Shown here: piece by piece, positions 51,526 to 63,870 of the stretch
Numbering within the stretch: position 1 is the stretch's first letter
How the letters are laid out: the number at the start of each line of letters is the position of its first letter
NCBI GenBank assembly: GCA_918026815.1
Contig: CAKJVC010000061.1
Coordinates: forward strand, 124,001-188,000
Source: Chalara sp. BL73
Lineage: Eukaryota; Ascomycota; Leotiomycetes; Helotiales
Direction: 5' to 3'
DNA: 64,000 nucleotides
Translations under genes and position numbers: made by a program
Notes under the pieces: model-generated
Told to the model about the DNA's origin: nothing
Database searches by the model: none
What the model saw: only the letters and a program-made list of their open reading frames with translations

Positions 51526-52849
51526 ACGACGTCCATTTGTCGAGTCACGTTTTCGAATCTCCATAAAGAAAGAGTTTTGTATCTTGATACAGTTGTCTGT
51601 ATATAGATTAGGAATTTGAAGCTTCCATTCTTTGTAAATAGTTGTCGGCGGGTTGAAAATACGTATGGGCAGGATAAAAGGCAGTATATATCATAAAATA
51701 CACCAGATTGAACCTCCTTTATTTATGCCTTTTCCCTGCACAGGAGCGTCAGCACACAGCATCTTTGGCCCCAAGGAGACGTGCTAACCTAGAGCTACAC
51801 TTGAAAACCTTTGCTCTCTCAACATGTCTACAGATATGGTCCACGTAAAGAGCCGAAGGTTTTCTTGAAAGTAGCTAGGGCTAGCCTAGGTTTATGAGGG
51901 TCAGGTGTTAAGCCGAAAGCACCAGCTTGCTTAAATGTAACTAGAGTTTAAGTCCACCATTCAGGCCAGCGAGGTTAGAGTGGTTATGTTTGGTTGTGTA
52001 GTGAGCGGCTAGAAGTTGTGTGGTAGACGGAGGTCTCGATCAAAGTTCCAGGCATTCAGAGCTTTTGATTAGGCAAGGCGAAATTACGGGCGATTCTTTA
52101 GGTGATGTACTGTCGGTTTCTCTCGAATCCAACGAGGAAAAAAATAACCAGATTGAGTAGGAGGGTAAAATCCCTTCATATTGCCCGGGTTTGGTCAATG
52201 AATATTTCCAGAAATGTCACCTGGTCCAAGTATTGAAGCTATTTACAGTCATAGCACTAGCGAACTCGCAGGATCGACACAGAGTCGTTGATGTGCTCGG
52301 CCCTTAGCCTCAATGATTTGCGCAAGATTCGAGCACCAGAATACTCGCCAGTATTGTACATGTGCAAGATCTAGCACTGTAAAGAAAGATACCCCAGGCA
52401 CATCCCTCAAAATTTACACTGTGGAGTCCGCAATCCATAAGACGTACTTGCGCGTTGGTGAGTGATAAGATTGTTCCCAGATATCAGCTTCCGAAAAGCA
52501 TAGCTTGCTTAAGAGTTACGTTCAATACTCATCCAAGGAAGAACCTTCCTTACAATACTAGGGAACCAGCGAGAGTGGTTCTATGCTTCTCTCGCATCAA
52601 GGGAGTTCAGCAACCCTCCGCGGAGCCTAGCTTTATTGAACAACCTAGCCTATCTTTTGGCCTCTGAATCAGCTCTAACGTTTCCCAATGCTAATAGTTG
52701 ATCTCGTTATGATCAACTTAGTACCAGCACACTCTCCGGCCATATTTGTGTGGCTTTTGGCAGGAGTCTAATGTGGACCGATGCCACATCTTTCATTGAG
52801 CTACGTACCCTGATTCCACTGAACAGGTGCGCGCAAGAGCTCCTCCGAA
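51526..52849. other. Gene-free region downstream of GH7
   Basis: About 1.3 kb with no recognisable gene; only short open frames. It leads into the decayed permease. Confidence 0.5.
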
Positions 52850-54165
52850 AGTGCTATGGATATATCTATGGCTTTCTCTTTGCTTAGCTGTAGTTGCTTG
52901 TCTTACAGCTATGCTTATGGCCATGATCTCCCCATCTTTCAGAGCTATCCCGCCGAAGCATACTATAGCTTCCTGGCAGTTATAAGCTACGTCCCCGCGG
53001 GTCATCGCTCTCGCCACCATTCTCAGCTCCGTGGGTATGGAAGTACTGATCTAAGAGGAAGTAGCTACGCTACTGCTATGGCCTAATATCTTAACGTTTT
53101 CATGGGGATCAGCTGTTATTCTAGCCAATTCTTGGGAGATTTACGTTCTTCGCTGTGTTATTTGCCTACCGTGGGCGGGAATCGGTAAGTATTGAGGGCT
53201 TATGATCTTTCGAAACTAATGGCTGTAGATCAGTCTTATAACAGGAAAAAATCAAGCAGCCTCGGATAACCCTCCTGAAAGTTCTACGCAATTTCATGCC
53301 TGTGACGTGGTTCTTTTTGTGACAGCAAGCATTGCCCTTCACAAAATACTGCCTCCTAAACCTGCGCGTGAGAATGATTGCATTGGTGAGCTGATATTCA
53401 AGTGCGATATATAAGAACCACTGTTAATATTCTGGTTTATAGACCTTTGGCACCACGATATTTGAACGCCCAGGACCTTTCTTCTATGCATGGGTCAGAT
53501 GTCTGGCCTGCTTTGGGACATTAAATGGTGCGATATTCGCAACAGAGAGGATGAATCTGTTGGCAACAAGAAATTACCTTCCATCTTTCCTCAAAGCTAA
53601 TTCTGGAGTGCGTGGGATATTGAGTAGGATCATCTATCTCCGCAACACAGATTGTACACCAGACAGTCCTCGGTAGGTTTCAACCACTTATGCTTTGAAA
53701 CTATCATTGTCTGAGAGTTTCCTCGGAAATTTAATGGCACTTAATGCGATATTAATAATAATATACGTCTTCCTCGGGAACGTCCGCGGCCTCTCAAGTC
53801 TCAACGGTACTATCACTGGCTGATTACGAGACTCAATATTTACAGCACATAAACATTATCTAATGCTTCTTTGTAAGAATGCTTGAGTACTTCATCATTT
53901 CATGACTGTTCTTGGAATTCTACGCCTGCGTCTCAGGCCAACACCAGAAGCGGATCCGTCCAAAGATATTTACCGAACCACAATATTTAATTCAATCATC
54001 GCCTGTAGTGTCTTTGCTCTGATCATCATTCGAAATGCGGTTACGCATTACGTGCAGACACTCGTGTTTGTTGTGATCTTGGTCACAGGATCATTGTTCT
54101 ACAAATGGTGCTCTCATTCTACTGCAGATGAGGTGCTTTCTGGAGCAAAGGCTTCGCCAGCATAA
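52850..54165 (+). pseudogene. Decayed LAT-family amino-acid permease
   Basis: Scattered permease fragments occur in order on the + strand. About 53450-53620: FGTTIFERPGPFFYAWV, then FGTLNGAIFATERMN and NYLPSFLKANSG, which match the G..LNG..F..R....A.R..YLP block of LAT/Mup1-type transporters. About 53730-53810: ALNAILIIIYVFLGNVRGL, the next membrane segment. About 53895-54165: TVLGILRLRLRP and a final double membrane region (FALIIIRNAV..LVFVVILVTGSLFYKW). Upstream hydrophobic text from 52850 (YLWLSLCLAVVACLTAML) carries in-frame TAA codons at 52983 and 53052, and at 53885-53902 the frame shifts (EYFII then MTVLG). Some gaps could be introns, but the stops and frame change point to a pseudogene. 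Neighbours are GH7 and cutinase. Confidence 0.6.
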
Positions 54166-54429
54166 GGCAGTGCCATCTAGTTAAATTGGTTCCTTAGTTT
54201 TTTAAAGGGCCATCTGAATTTTTCCTCTCCGAATATCGCCGACAGAGCAGGAGATCACATAGAACAATAAAACTGGGATGAAGCTATAAAGGATTCAGAT
54301 GCTGACTTGACACAAACTTACCGTGCACCACGGATTTATGTCCGATAGCAATATGCTAATTTTGGTAGATCCTGAAAGCTTATTTGTTACATACTTAGTT
54401 AGAAGCTTGATTCTGCTTGCCTATTCCAA

Positions 54430-55346
54430 TCACAATCCTGCTGCCTTAACCACAAAAGCAGCTGACGACGCAGCATCATTGGCATACTAAAAATGATATC
54501 AGCATTCTGGAGCTGAGCGTAGCGAACCGAACTCACATTTGAATGTGCCGGTGTAATAATGATTGAGCCTTCGCAGATTAAATCTCCATCATGGCAGACA
54601 ATCAAGACTTTCGCGGGATTAATGGTACCAACAGCAGTGCCATTATCTGGGTCTCCAAAGATCACAACTAGCCCGGCTTATTAGCAGAGGCTAATGCCCG
54701 AGGGATGGTTCAACATTTACCTGACGATACTTTAGCAGAAACGCTTGCGCTGAGTTGTTTTGCTGCCTTGTGGACGAGTTGGCCTCCCTGACTGTAGCCA
54801 CTCATCACCACTTTAGTCTCCGGACATTGAGTCATTGCTCTTGCAGTCAAATTTGCCATAAGCACTCCTCCTGCTGTATCACCACCCTGCAAAAACCCGA
54901 GAACGGTTGCGGGATAATCAATTCCTTGCACCGCAATATTATTTGTGCCTACGAGGGCACCGATGGCTTGAACAAAGGGTGGTCCGGTGGAGGTTCCCTA
55001 CTCAGCGATTAAGCACTAATACTCAATAGGAATCACAAATAGATGAGGGCTTCTAAGAGCCACTTGGCATATCTTCGAAATGCTTGGAGGGCATGGTAGG
55101 CTCTTGAAATGCATCTCAAGGTCCGGGGTCTCTTCAGCTTTCTAGAATATCTAAGGCTAGAGCTCTTACCATGTTCCCAGAGGAGCTCGTGCCGCGTGCA
55201 AATAGAACGGTTATTTTCTTGCATGGCGTGCCGTTTACAAGATCATTTTGCGTATCCGAGGTCAGGTCGCGGGAGAGGAGAGATGGGAGGAGAGGGAAGG
55301 CGGTGGTGAGGGGAAGTATTGTGAGGAGCAGGGTTGGGAACTGCAT
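54430..55346 (-). CDS. Cutinase, 213 aa, four exons
   Basis: Exons 55346..55170, 54997..54721, 54667..54537 and 54486..54430; the introns are 172, 53 and 50 nt. The frame upstream of 55346 is extra; this ATG starts a signal peptide (MQFPTLLLTILPLTTAFPLL). After a short propeptide come TPCKKITVLFARGTSSSGNM and, across the intron, GTSTGPPFVQAIGALVG. The serine hydrolase site is GYSQGG with Ser near residue 128. The acid is Asp180 in DGDLIC and the His is H193 in TPAHSNYANDAASSAAF. That Ser-Asp-His triad and the order fit fungal cutinases exactly. Cutinase hydrolyses the ester bonds of plant cutin and is secreted. It lies near GH7, but there is no sign of co-regulation in the sequence itself. 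Confidence 0.9.
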
Positions 55347-56466
55347 TTTCAAGTATTGCGAGGAGAAGCAAGCAGCAAAGGATGGAAGAAGTAAGGACGA
55401 GCAACGAGCCACGAACGAAACAATACGATTATGTCGACCATGTTTCCCCTCTTATACCATCCCCCCCACCCCCCCTCCGCATTCTGGCTTCCACATCTCA
55501 GATATTCAAAGGAGACAAGAATGCTTTAGTTAGCACAACTGCATCCTGCAAGACACCACGCACTGAGGCCTAACCCGCCAGCGTGATGCACAAGGAAGTT
55601 CACAGCACCGCAACGTGGATCAACGATTGGTACAACCCACCCGCGCAACGGCGCGGCGATACTACGCAGAAACAACGTACCCAAAGCGCATCCCAAGCTC
55701 TCCATCACCCGTTCTTGCGGAGGGAGGTAGCACCGGAAGAGGAACCCACGGCCGAAAACAAGCTTGCGTGGGACTTAAAAGTTGAAGACGTGCAGCACAT
55801 GACTGTTTAAATGCCCAGCTTTTGATCTTTCTGGAAGACGGCGACGGCTTAGTGCCGATCCCTGTGCTACTACTTTGTGTGCGGTGAGTAGATCCGGGGT
55901 TGCTAGTAATACAGGGATAAGTAGATCACCACAGGCGTTCCCCTACTCTGATCTCTACTACATGGCAAAGGTCTATTTGGCAAGTTGATGTACTTGATGT
56001 TGTGCCATATGAATCACGTGTGCAGAATAAATTCACTTTAGAGAGGAGGATAGAGAAGGTGGTATTGAGTTTCGCAAATATATTTCTGAGATTCTGGGGA
56101 AGCACAGGCATGTGCTTCATGCAAGAACGGCACTTGGCTTCGCCCGCCTTCAGGGGTTCTCGCTAAGATGAGCTTCCTCATTAGCCGATGTCATGAGAAC
56201 GTGGCTCTGCAATGGTGGAGCTAGGGCGGGGTATATAATAATATCCCATAGATGCGCCGAGGAGTACAGTATCGAGTCCGTGTGGGATGGCACAAGTTTG
56301 CACTCCGAATGATAGGATAGTCCAATTTCGTGTGGAATATCTTCAAATCAATTAAAATTCATGTATTGTTTCGTTGCCAAAACGCCATCTCTGCGATATG
56401 CCGAGAGGTTATGCTTCTTAAAACGCCGGTCGTGCCTGTACAAAACTATACACATCATCTATGATT
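55347..56466. other. Intergenic region with a C-rich low-complexity tract
   Basis: About 1.1 kb. A C-rich run occurs near 55455-55480. An open frame of 75 codons (from about 55583) has no family resemblance and is not annotated. It should contain the cutinase promoter. Confidence 0.5.
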
Positions 56467-59400
56467 TTATGTCCCATGTTTCTCCCCATTTTTCTTTTGC
56501 CTCTTTCCTTTTCCACCCCTCCCTCCATCCCCTTTGTTATCACCCCTCCCTCTCCCCCCATCTCCGCGACCTCCTCTGCCACCTCTAGTAGACCCAGAAC
56601 CTGATGCGCCTTTAGATGCTAACGCTTTAGCCTTTGCAACCTCTTCCTCTTGCGCCCGCTTGCTCTCCTGATCCCACCATTCTTGAAATGCTTGCTCTTC
56701 TTGAATTTCTTGTAAGCTTCGCTTGGCCACCGCTTCTTTCAGAACTTCTTGTTCGCGTCGCTGCTGAACAATGATGTCTGACATTGATAATTGAAGCGAC
56801 GGCTCAGCCCTAGTGACGGATGATGTGTAAGTTTTCGAATGTGGGATAACAGGGCTTGGTGTGTTTGGCGAGATTGCATTCCTAGGTTGTGAGAATTTAT
56901 TACTTTGCTGTAATTTGGTGTTCGAATTGCTTTTATGCTGACCTGCAAACCTGGTATCTGGTGAAGCAGTCCGGCGTAACCTATGTGCATATGCTGGAAT
57001 AGAAGGGCTTGGTTTACCGTTTGCAAGAGATAGCGGTGAAGGAGCAGCCTCATTAGGCAGATCTTTGAGAGTAGTCTTCCGCCCAATTGTCGCTAATTGC
57101 CACGGCGATGCAGACTTTCCATCGGGGTTTTCTAGGGTGATTTTGGGTTGTGGCGATCCGCGTTGCAACGCTTCTTGCTGTTGCTTCTTACGCTCCTTCT
57201 GCGATAATTTGGTCACTAACTTGGGTGTGTTCTCATCTCTTACCCTTGCCGCGGAGAGGCTGGCGGACAGGTTTGAGACTCTGTTAGATGAAGCTTGGGC
57301 CATGATCTCTTTCATATCTAATTTCGACGACGAAAGTGCGGGTGACGACCACGTCCGGGCTGAAGTGGAAGGTGGTGTGCGAGGTCTAGATTGCATGGCT
57401 AAGCTGACAGGTCTAGGCGACAATGCAAGATTGTCATCTTCAAGTGTTTCTTGTACATCCCGTTCGTCCCATGGAGTGACTGGTGTCTTTGAGCTAGGCG
57501 ATTGTATCATGGGACTTCGTGAGGCTGGTGATTCTTCTTCATCCATGTCGAACATCAAATCAATTGTCGATGCCTTTGGCCTAATGCTGGGACTAAATGG
57601 TGCGTTTCGGGAAGTTTTGGATTTTCTCCTGAGCTTGTCCTGGCTAGGGGAACCAGGCATGTGATCATCAAGGCTTGTAGCGCGGAGAGATGCAGAGAGA
57701 CGACTATCGTCATCTTTCAAATTCGCTCTGAACACCATGTCGCGAATTCGTCGTTGCCTTTCTTCGTCTATTTCTCCTGCCAGATTGGGATGCCGTTCGT
57801 GCAACAGAATTTCAGCTCTGCCATTTTTGGCAAAGGGAAGACAGTTCAATTGATTCTCCCGGGCCACTTGGTCAAGGTCTAGCATGAGATCTTCATCGAG
57901 GTCATCAATTAAATGATTCTCAAGCATGTACTCTAATTGCAAGCAGAGATACTCAAGTGCAGCGTCCTTGAAGCCTGTGATCGAACACGGTGCTACAAGA
58001 TTCAGCAGCTGGGAAACATTGCGAGGGTTGACGAAACGGCCAATTACTTCTTGGCAGATTTGAGATAGTCTGTCAATCATAAGTTCGTTGGCTATACTCA
58101 TGACATCCATAACGAGCTCAGAAAATTCATCAATATCGTCCGAAACAATATCCTATGATAGCAACAAATTAGCATCGTTAAAAAAAAGAAATGTGGCTCC
58201 ACATTTCCGAATCTCAGCTAAAGCTGAGAGTGAATTGTACCTACATTGAATAGCTCTATGCCCATATCAGCATACAGATAATGCAGCGCAATCTCAAAAG
58301 CGCTAGGATCCATATGCTTCAGATCGATCCGAATTGCTTCAGCATTAGGCTCGCGTCTCCCAGTAAGCCACTGGCCGCCAGACCTGCCGTTGAACAGACC
58401 ATCAAAAAATGGACAGCGTCGGCAGAGAAATTGACTATGGGCAGAGATTTCGTCACCATCCAACTCAATGATAGTGTCACCATCCTCGAAAAAGCTGTCG
58501 CTATGAACTGCAAGGCTCATATCCAAATCCATCGACCTTTCCGGCTCAGTCATGAGACGTACTGCAATCTCTAGCTTGGATAACTTAAGATGGACCGCGG
58601 TTTTCATGAGTTCGATACGACCCTGACGGTATCTAAAAGCCATCGCAGGGTGTTGTTGGGTATAGTGCCAGAAGTCAACTACAGTATCGGTATAGAGATA
58701 AAGCACAAGATTGAAGACGGTCAAGAGATCCAGCCCTTGGAAGGTGAGGCGAATTGACGGTGCAGATGCGCCGACCAAAAGTTGATCGGAAGAGCGTTCA
58801 ATGAGCAGGATTTCCGGCACAATCGCTGACCCTGTTTGATGAAATTCACTGAATGCCTTTCTAAGCACTATGCTTCTTGCAGACATCATAAAGCTATGGG
58901 CAGGTATATAGGTTTCAGATGTTGTAGTGCCAATTTCAACGTTGTACCCTTCCAGATCGGTTCTGAGCAAGAATTGTTTTATATCGACTTCAATGTCTTT
59001 CGAGCTTACTAGATCTAGGCTGGCAATTCCATTGACCGATAGCATAGGTCGAACATCTTCCCATAGACTCTGCTTTTCCACATGAATCTGAGTTCTTGTA
59101 ACATCACAATCTCTTCGTACTGCAGAATAAACGCCAAAAGTTGTGCTTCGTACGGCAGTAACATTCGTAAGACCTGCTACGCGCTGAAATTTGAAGTCCT
59201 TGCGGCTGAAACTGCTGGTAGTTGCGAAGGAATCCTTAACTTTGGGCCGTTTGATGCGACGCCATACCGCGCCAGCCTGTGTGCATACCATCACAGAACC
59301 ATTCTCGGCAACGCCGACAGATTTAATGCCATCCCAGTTACCCTTGCGCAAAGACCATATTTTTTGAGGAGCTGTGAGGGATGATTTGATCTTAGATGGG

Positions 59401-61130
59401 TTCGTGGTGGATGCAGACGGACCGTCTGAATCCATCTTCCTTACACCAAGAGTAAATAGATCCCCACGACTTGAGACCGCTGCTATCGTATCACCACCAG
59501 CTGTGATATAGGAAATGTGGTTGGGGCCTTGATCGTATCTAGTACTCAGCGAATTGCTCAGCTGGCTATTGCTGAAATCACCATAGAGAGGAAATTGAAC
59601 CTTATTGTATCCGTAGTTCGTGAAGACACACACAGTGTAGTTCGCTAATAGACATATGGTTGCTCCATTAATTGCTGATACCATTTTGATCGGGGCCTTG
59701 AAAAGGGATGCCGCAACTTTGCGAGGGATTGGCTGTATAGCTAATGATCGGGAGTCTGAGTCCATAAGCCCCAGCTGACCGTCATTCTTGCCCCAACAGT
59801 AGAGAGAAGTCGACGTATGTGCTACAGAGTGGATAGCTGAGGCAGCAATACCGAGGATTCTTTCTCTCTTCAGAAGACCGAATATCTGACGAGGAGTAGC
59901 GCAGAATGGTTCTTCGTCCTTTTTAGCAGGATGAGGTAAATTATAACCAAGTTGACCATAAGTTGATGTTCCCCACGAAAATATCTCTCCAGTGGATGAT
60001 ATAGCGAGGGTATGATTCTGTCCGAGGGCGACGGACGCAACCTGTTTGCCAGAAATGGCGCCTTCCTCAACACACGTATAAGAAAATCTTGTCAGTTCAT
60101 CGCCAGTACCTAATCTGCCACCGGATCCAAAGCCGCACATATAAAGATTGGCTTCTGGGTCAGTGGTGAGAATGGCACTGTGAAGTTTCGAGAGCACAAC
60201 ATCGTGAATAACAATAGGCCGATTCAGGATTAGACAAGGCAATTCGTTCAAAGACTTCGGGACAGGTTTGCCTTTATTGCGAAGATCATGGCCTTGAGAT
60301 GCCAGGTATTCTTGATAAAATAGAAAAAACAGATGGTCAGGACGTTTTAATGTAAGCTTTTCAGGATGTTGTCTGTCATCCCCATCTGGGAAGCCTAATG
60401 AGTGATTTTTGTTGGATCCAAAAACAAACAACTCATGGCCATCTACCCCACTGGGCATAGATGACCCCCCTAAATCTACGGATACTTCGTTATCACCAGA
60501 TTCCGAACCACTTTCGGACACTGTTGAGGCATTCCCGTGCTGAAGCGTACGCCTTGCGATGGAAGCGTTGTAAACATCGAATGGACTGTTACCTTCAAAA
60601 TCTTTTACCTTGATAACGGAAACCCCGGATTTCGCAATATTGTTTCCCAGGCCTGCAGAATTCTGTCTATCTCGGTGCATGATAGCACGAGCTATCGTGA
60701 TGTTTCCAGAATATAACGCCCTGTGTAAAGCAGTCCATCCACTCTCTAGGTCTTGCACATAGAGGTCGGTCAATGGATGTTCTATTAAAGCCATTGCGAA
60801 GCTTAGCGCATTCTCGGCGGTGGATGAAGCCACTCTATGAAGGATTGTCGTTCCAGCATGGTCTCTCGAATTCATCTCAGCCTTCCCAACAGTCACATTT
60901 GAACCTCTTGTTCCACCCGAGCTCCCAATATGTCCAGATACTTTCTTAGCTTTCATCACATTTTTTGGAGAAGTGGCGTATGGGCTGCCGCTACCAAAAC
61001 TCCCAGAGTGGCCTGTCCATCCTGTATAACTTTTCGATGGATGCTGGACCTGGTGCCCGGCGTTTGCCAGGGTCTTTTTGAACCTTTCCAGGTCATCCTC
61101 GAGATAGTACTTCCAGAGAAGATGGCTCAT
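56467..61130 (-). CDS. IBtk-like protein: ankyrin, RCC1 repeats, two BTB domains, RGG tail, about 1523 aa
   Basis: Exons 61130..58245 and 58152..56467, intron 92 nt (GTAGGT..CATAG). ATG 61130 begins MSHLLWKYYLEDDLERFKK. Ankyrin repeats sit near residues 80-160 (GTTILHRVASS, GWTALHRALYSGN). RCC1-like repeats follow, with LYMCGFGSGGRLGTGDEL, IFSWGTSTYGQLGYNL and LYCWGKNDGQLGLMD. Two BTB domains come next (about 760-860 and 895-970; the second spans the intron: GDEISAHSQFLCRRC, and ELFNDIVSDDIDEFSELV after splicing). A long disordered part leads to a Gly/Arg-rich tail (GSTRGGRGGRGDGG, then a Lys-rich end). Human IBtk has the same order of ankyrin, RCC1 and two BTBs and is a CUL3 substrate adaptor; fission-yeast Btb3 is a likely homolog. 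The RGG tail suggests RNA binding. Confidence 0.85.
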
Positions 61131-62363
61131 GTGTTGTTGAGTAGTGGCAAAATGGGTATCGGCCACGAACTTCAAAGCTACCTCGCTATGGCCTCAGAGT
61201 GGGACACAGCGTGTTTAAAGGTGCGATGAAGCTCAGGCGACTGCCGGCGATTAGAGAAAAGCAGCTTTCGAGATAAGCCCAGGCGATGCGGTGTCGTGAA
61301 TTGCTCTGCGATATGGGTTTGTTAAAAGTTGTGATTCGGAGATTTAGATTCGCAAAGGGTATTTCACGGCCTGCAGTCTAAATCAAAGGTTATAGTTTAT
61401 GCCATAAAAGAGAACTGCAGTCTCTGTGGGTGAGTGATAGTGTTTCCTGTCTAAGTGAAATGCAGTGGTTGTCGACGCGTAGATGATGATTCCCCTCTAT
61501 CGCAACAATCTACCTTCACTTACTTCCTGCCTGCCGAATGTGTGCGAGGTATCTGAGCCAATCAGAAGACCACGTTCATGATTGCTCCCCCTCTGCCTTT
61601 CCACCGGATAATAAAGCATTCTGGGTACCTACATTTGAATGAAATAGCATGAAATAAAAAGACATATCTCAGTCCTCATGAAAAACGTGTTTAGTACGGG
61701 ACATATGCTTAATGATCAGTTTGAATAGGCATATGCAACAGAAAATGTCGGTCAAGTAACCAGCACAGGGGGTGTTTCGAGTGATATGAGGGAGCGGGTT
61801 TAAGATCCTTCTAACCTAGGTTGGCGCAGGAGGTAATTTCGTTCAGAATGACATTCGAAGCATTGCAGAAAATATCACACGTCTACTATAAAGTCAAGAT
61901 ATAACACGAATCCTTAGCGGATGGGAGCACATGAGAAAGCCTAACAAGCAAGAGCTCGCTCATGAAATAGACTATTTTGTATGTTATCCAAATTTATATT
62001 CAGGGAAGCTCTGGTGGTATGCGCCATAATCTTTACGTTAAAGCTCCATCTATGAACTTTCCAAATTCCACCTCATTACTGGTGCAAATGCCCCTGGGAA
62101 TTTAAGCGCATATTCCCTATTGTATAGTTTCTTGAACTTTACCCGGTGCCTTTCGATCGACATCAATTAGACTACATAACGAGCTCCGGAAATGCTTTTC
62201 TTGCATGTTCAATCCATGATTCTCCATCATGGTTAGCTATGCTTCATACGCGCCTCATAGGGCCGTCAAAGGTTCAGATCTCTCCAAAAGTCATATATCC
62301 AGTGCTTTATGTGCATGCGTGCCGGTATATGTCATCCCGCATAGCCTCGTGTATAACCACACC
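61131..62363. other. 1.2-kb intergenic region
   Basis: No gene seen. It contains the promoter of the IBtk-like gene on one side and the 3' end of the type III PKS gene on the other. Confidence 0.5.
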
Positions 62364-63870
62364 TTAATCTAGCGCAACCCCATTCAAAGCCTCCTCTAAG
62401 CTATCGTTCTGTTCCGACACTTCGGGATGGGCTTCCTTCAGCTTCTTATTAATCTTTTCGCCCTTCTCCTTTGCGCCTCTGATCTCAGCCTCCACCTCCA
62501 TCTCACCTTCACTCCTACTTCCCTCACTCTCCGTTTCCGGCGGTGTTGCTTCCCCGCTCGTGATGAGCGTCCGTCGTACATGTCCCAAATTCCGCTTCAA
62601 CATGCACATCTCAATCGCTATCCCCGGTCCAAAGGCACATCCTACGACGAATTCTTTGACTTTTCCGCCAGGCGCGACCTCGTCCATGTCTTTTTGCCGT
62701 AAGCGGTCCATGACTGAGAAAATGGTTGCGGAGGAGGAATTTCCGTGGTTGATATAAGTGTCGTAGGAAGCCCGCATATGCTCTGGAGTTATGGACATCG
62801 CCCGCTCCACACCTGTCAAAATGGTAGCACCGCCTGGGTGAAGGGCCCAGTCGAAATCAGCTGCTTCGCGGTAGCTTGAGGGGATATTTGGAATGGAGGA
62901 TAGGAGGTCTTTGAAAGTTGGTGCTACCACCGCTGCTGTTAATTTTGGCACTCTTGGAGAAAGGACTACTTTCCAACCTGCAGCTTGTTAGCACCATTCT
63001 GGCGTTATGGGGGAGGCCAAATCACCTAAGGGATCAACATCAAACCCTAGATCCGCCTCTGTATCAGGTATCACTTTATGGTCCCATCCCAACAACCCAT
63101 ACACTGGTTCCGCCTCAACGCCACCTATCCCATTACTCAATATCGCCGCGCTCGCACAGTCGCTGAATAACGTAATCCCGATCCTCGTCTCTTGCAGCTC
63201 ATCCACACTATCCAGCTCGCTCCTAACCAACAAAGTCGAGATCTCCAGCGCCACAACTAAAATCCTCGCCTTCTTCCTTCTGAAACTCGACCCCAACGCT
63301 AAGTTAGCTGCTGTTCTCAGTGCTGCCATACCCCCTGAGCATCCAATGCCATGTAGCAGGACTTTCTCCACAGATTGTTTAATACCCAGCTGTTTGCACA
63401 CAAAGTGGTCAAACCCTGGATTTGCGCTGTTCGTGCAGGTTGTGGAGACTACGTGTGTGATGTCTTGTGAGGAGAGTTGTGCTTCGTGGAGAGCTTTCCG
63501 CGCTGCGGTTACAGCGAGCGCGACTCCATCTTTCATGAAAACAGAGCAAAGCTCTGCTATGTTCGGCGCGCGGTCCATGTTCGCCATTGGGTGGTCTACA
63601 TTACCAATTGAGGAGCGATTGTCGATTCCAGTATAATTATTTATGGCAATGACTTTCTTCAGACTATCGACGTTTAGCAGATGGCTGGAAGGATGATCGT
63701 GTAGACAAGGCTCACGCTGGGGTATCTTTGTAGTGCCGCGCGCAGAGGATTTCTAGATCTTTAGGTACAAGAAGAAATGGTGGATATTCCACTCCTAGAC
63801 CTGTGATTGAGAGGTTGAGGTCGCTGAACTCGTTACCTACTCCATTTGGAGCGCTTTGCGCATCTGCCAT
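62364..63870 (-). CDS. Type III polyketide synthase, three exons, 468 aa
   Basis: Exons 63870..63716, 63663..63026 and 62977..62364, introns 52 and 48 nt, both GT..AG. The joins restore TPALKKVIAINNYTGIDNR and FDVDPLGWKVVLSPRVP. The second intron contains an in-frame TAA, so it must be spliced. The catalytic triad is complete: Cys160 in LLHGIGCSGGMAAL, His311 in DWALHPGG and Asn344 in INHGNSSSATI. VVGCAFGPGIAIEM near the end closes the thiolase fold. A tail rich in Glu/Lys extends about 90 residues past it. Type III PKSs are homodimeric and condense malonyl-CoA onto an acyl starter to give pyrones, resorcylic acids or similar. The starter and product cannot be told here. No tailoring enzyme lies between this gene and the IBtk-like gene. 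The start codon lies only 130 bp from the right edge. Confidence 0.92.

Noticed and set aside
53902..54165. An independent 87-aa membrane protein
   Set aside because: Its text is the C-terminal end of a LAT permease whose other fragments lie just upstream, so it is part of the decayed gene.
55583..55810. Open frame of 75 codons between cutinase and IBtk-like genes
   Set aside because: No known domain; sits in probable promoter sequence.
61131..61175. N-terminal extension of the IBtk-like protein
   Set aside because: It begins with TTG; the ATG at 61130 gives the usual MSHLLWKYYLEDD start.
62978..63025. In-frame TAA in the type III PKS suggesting a pseudogene
   Set aside because: The stop lies inside a 48-nt GT..AG intron with a good GCTAAC branch site, and splicing restores the family text DPLGWKVVLSPRVP.
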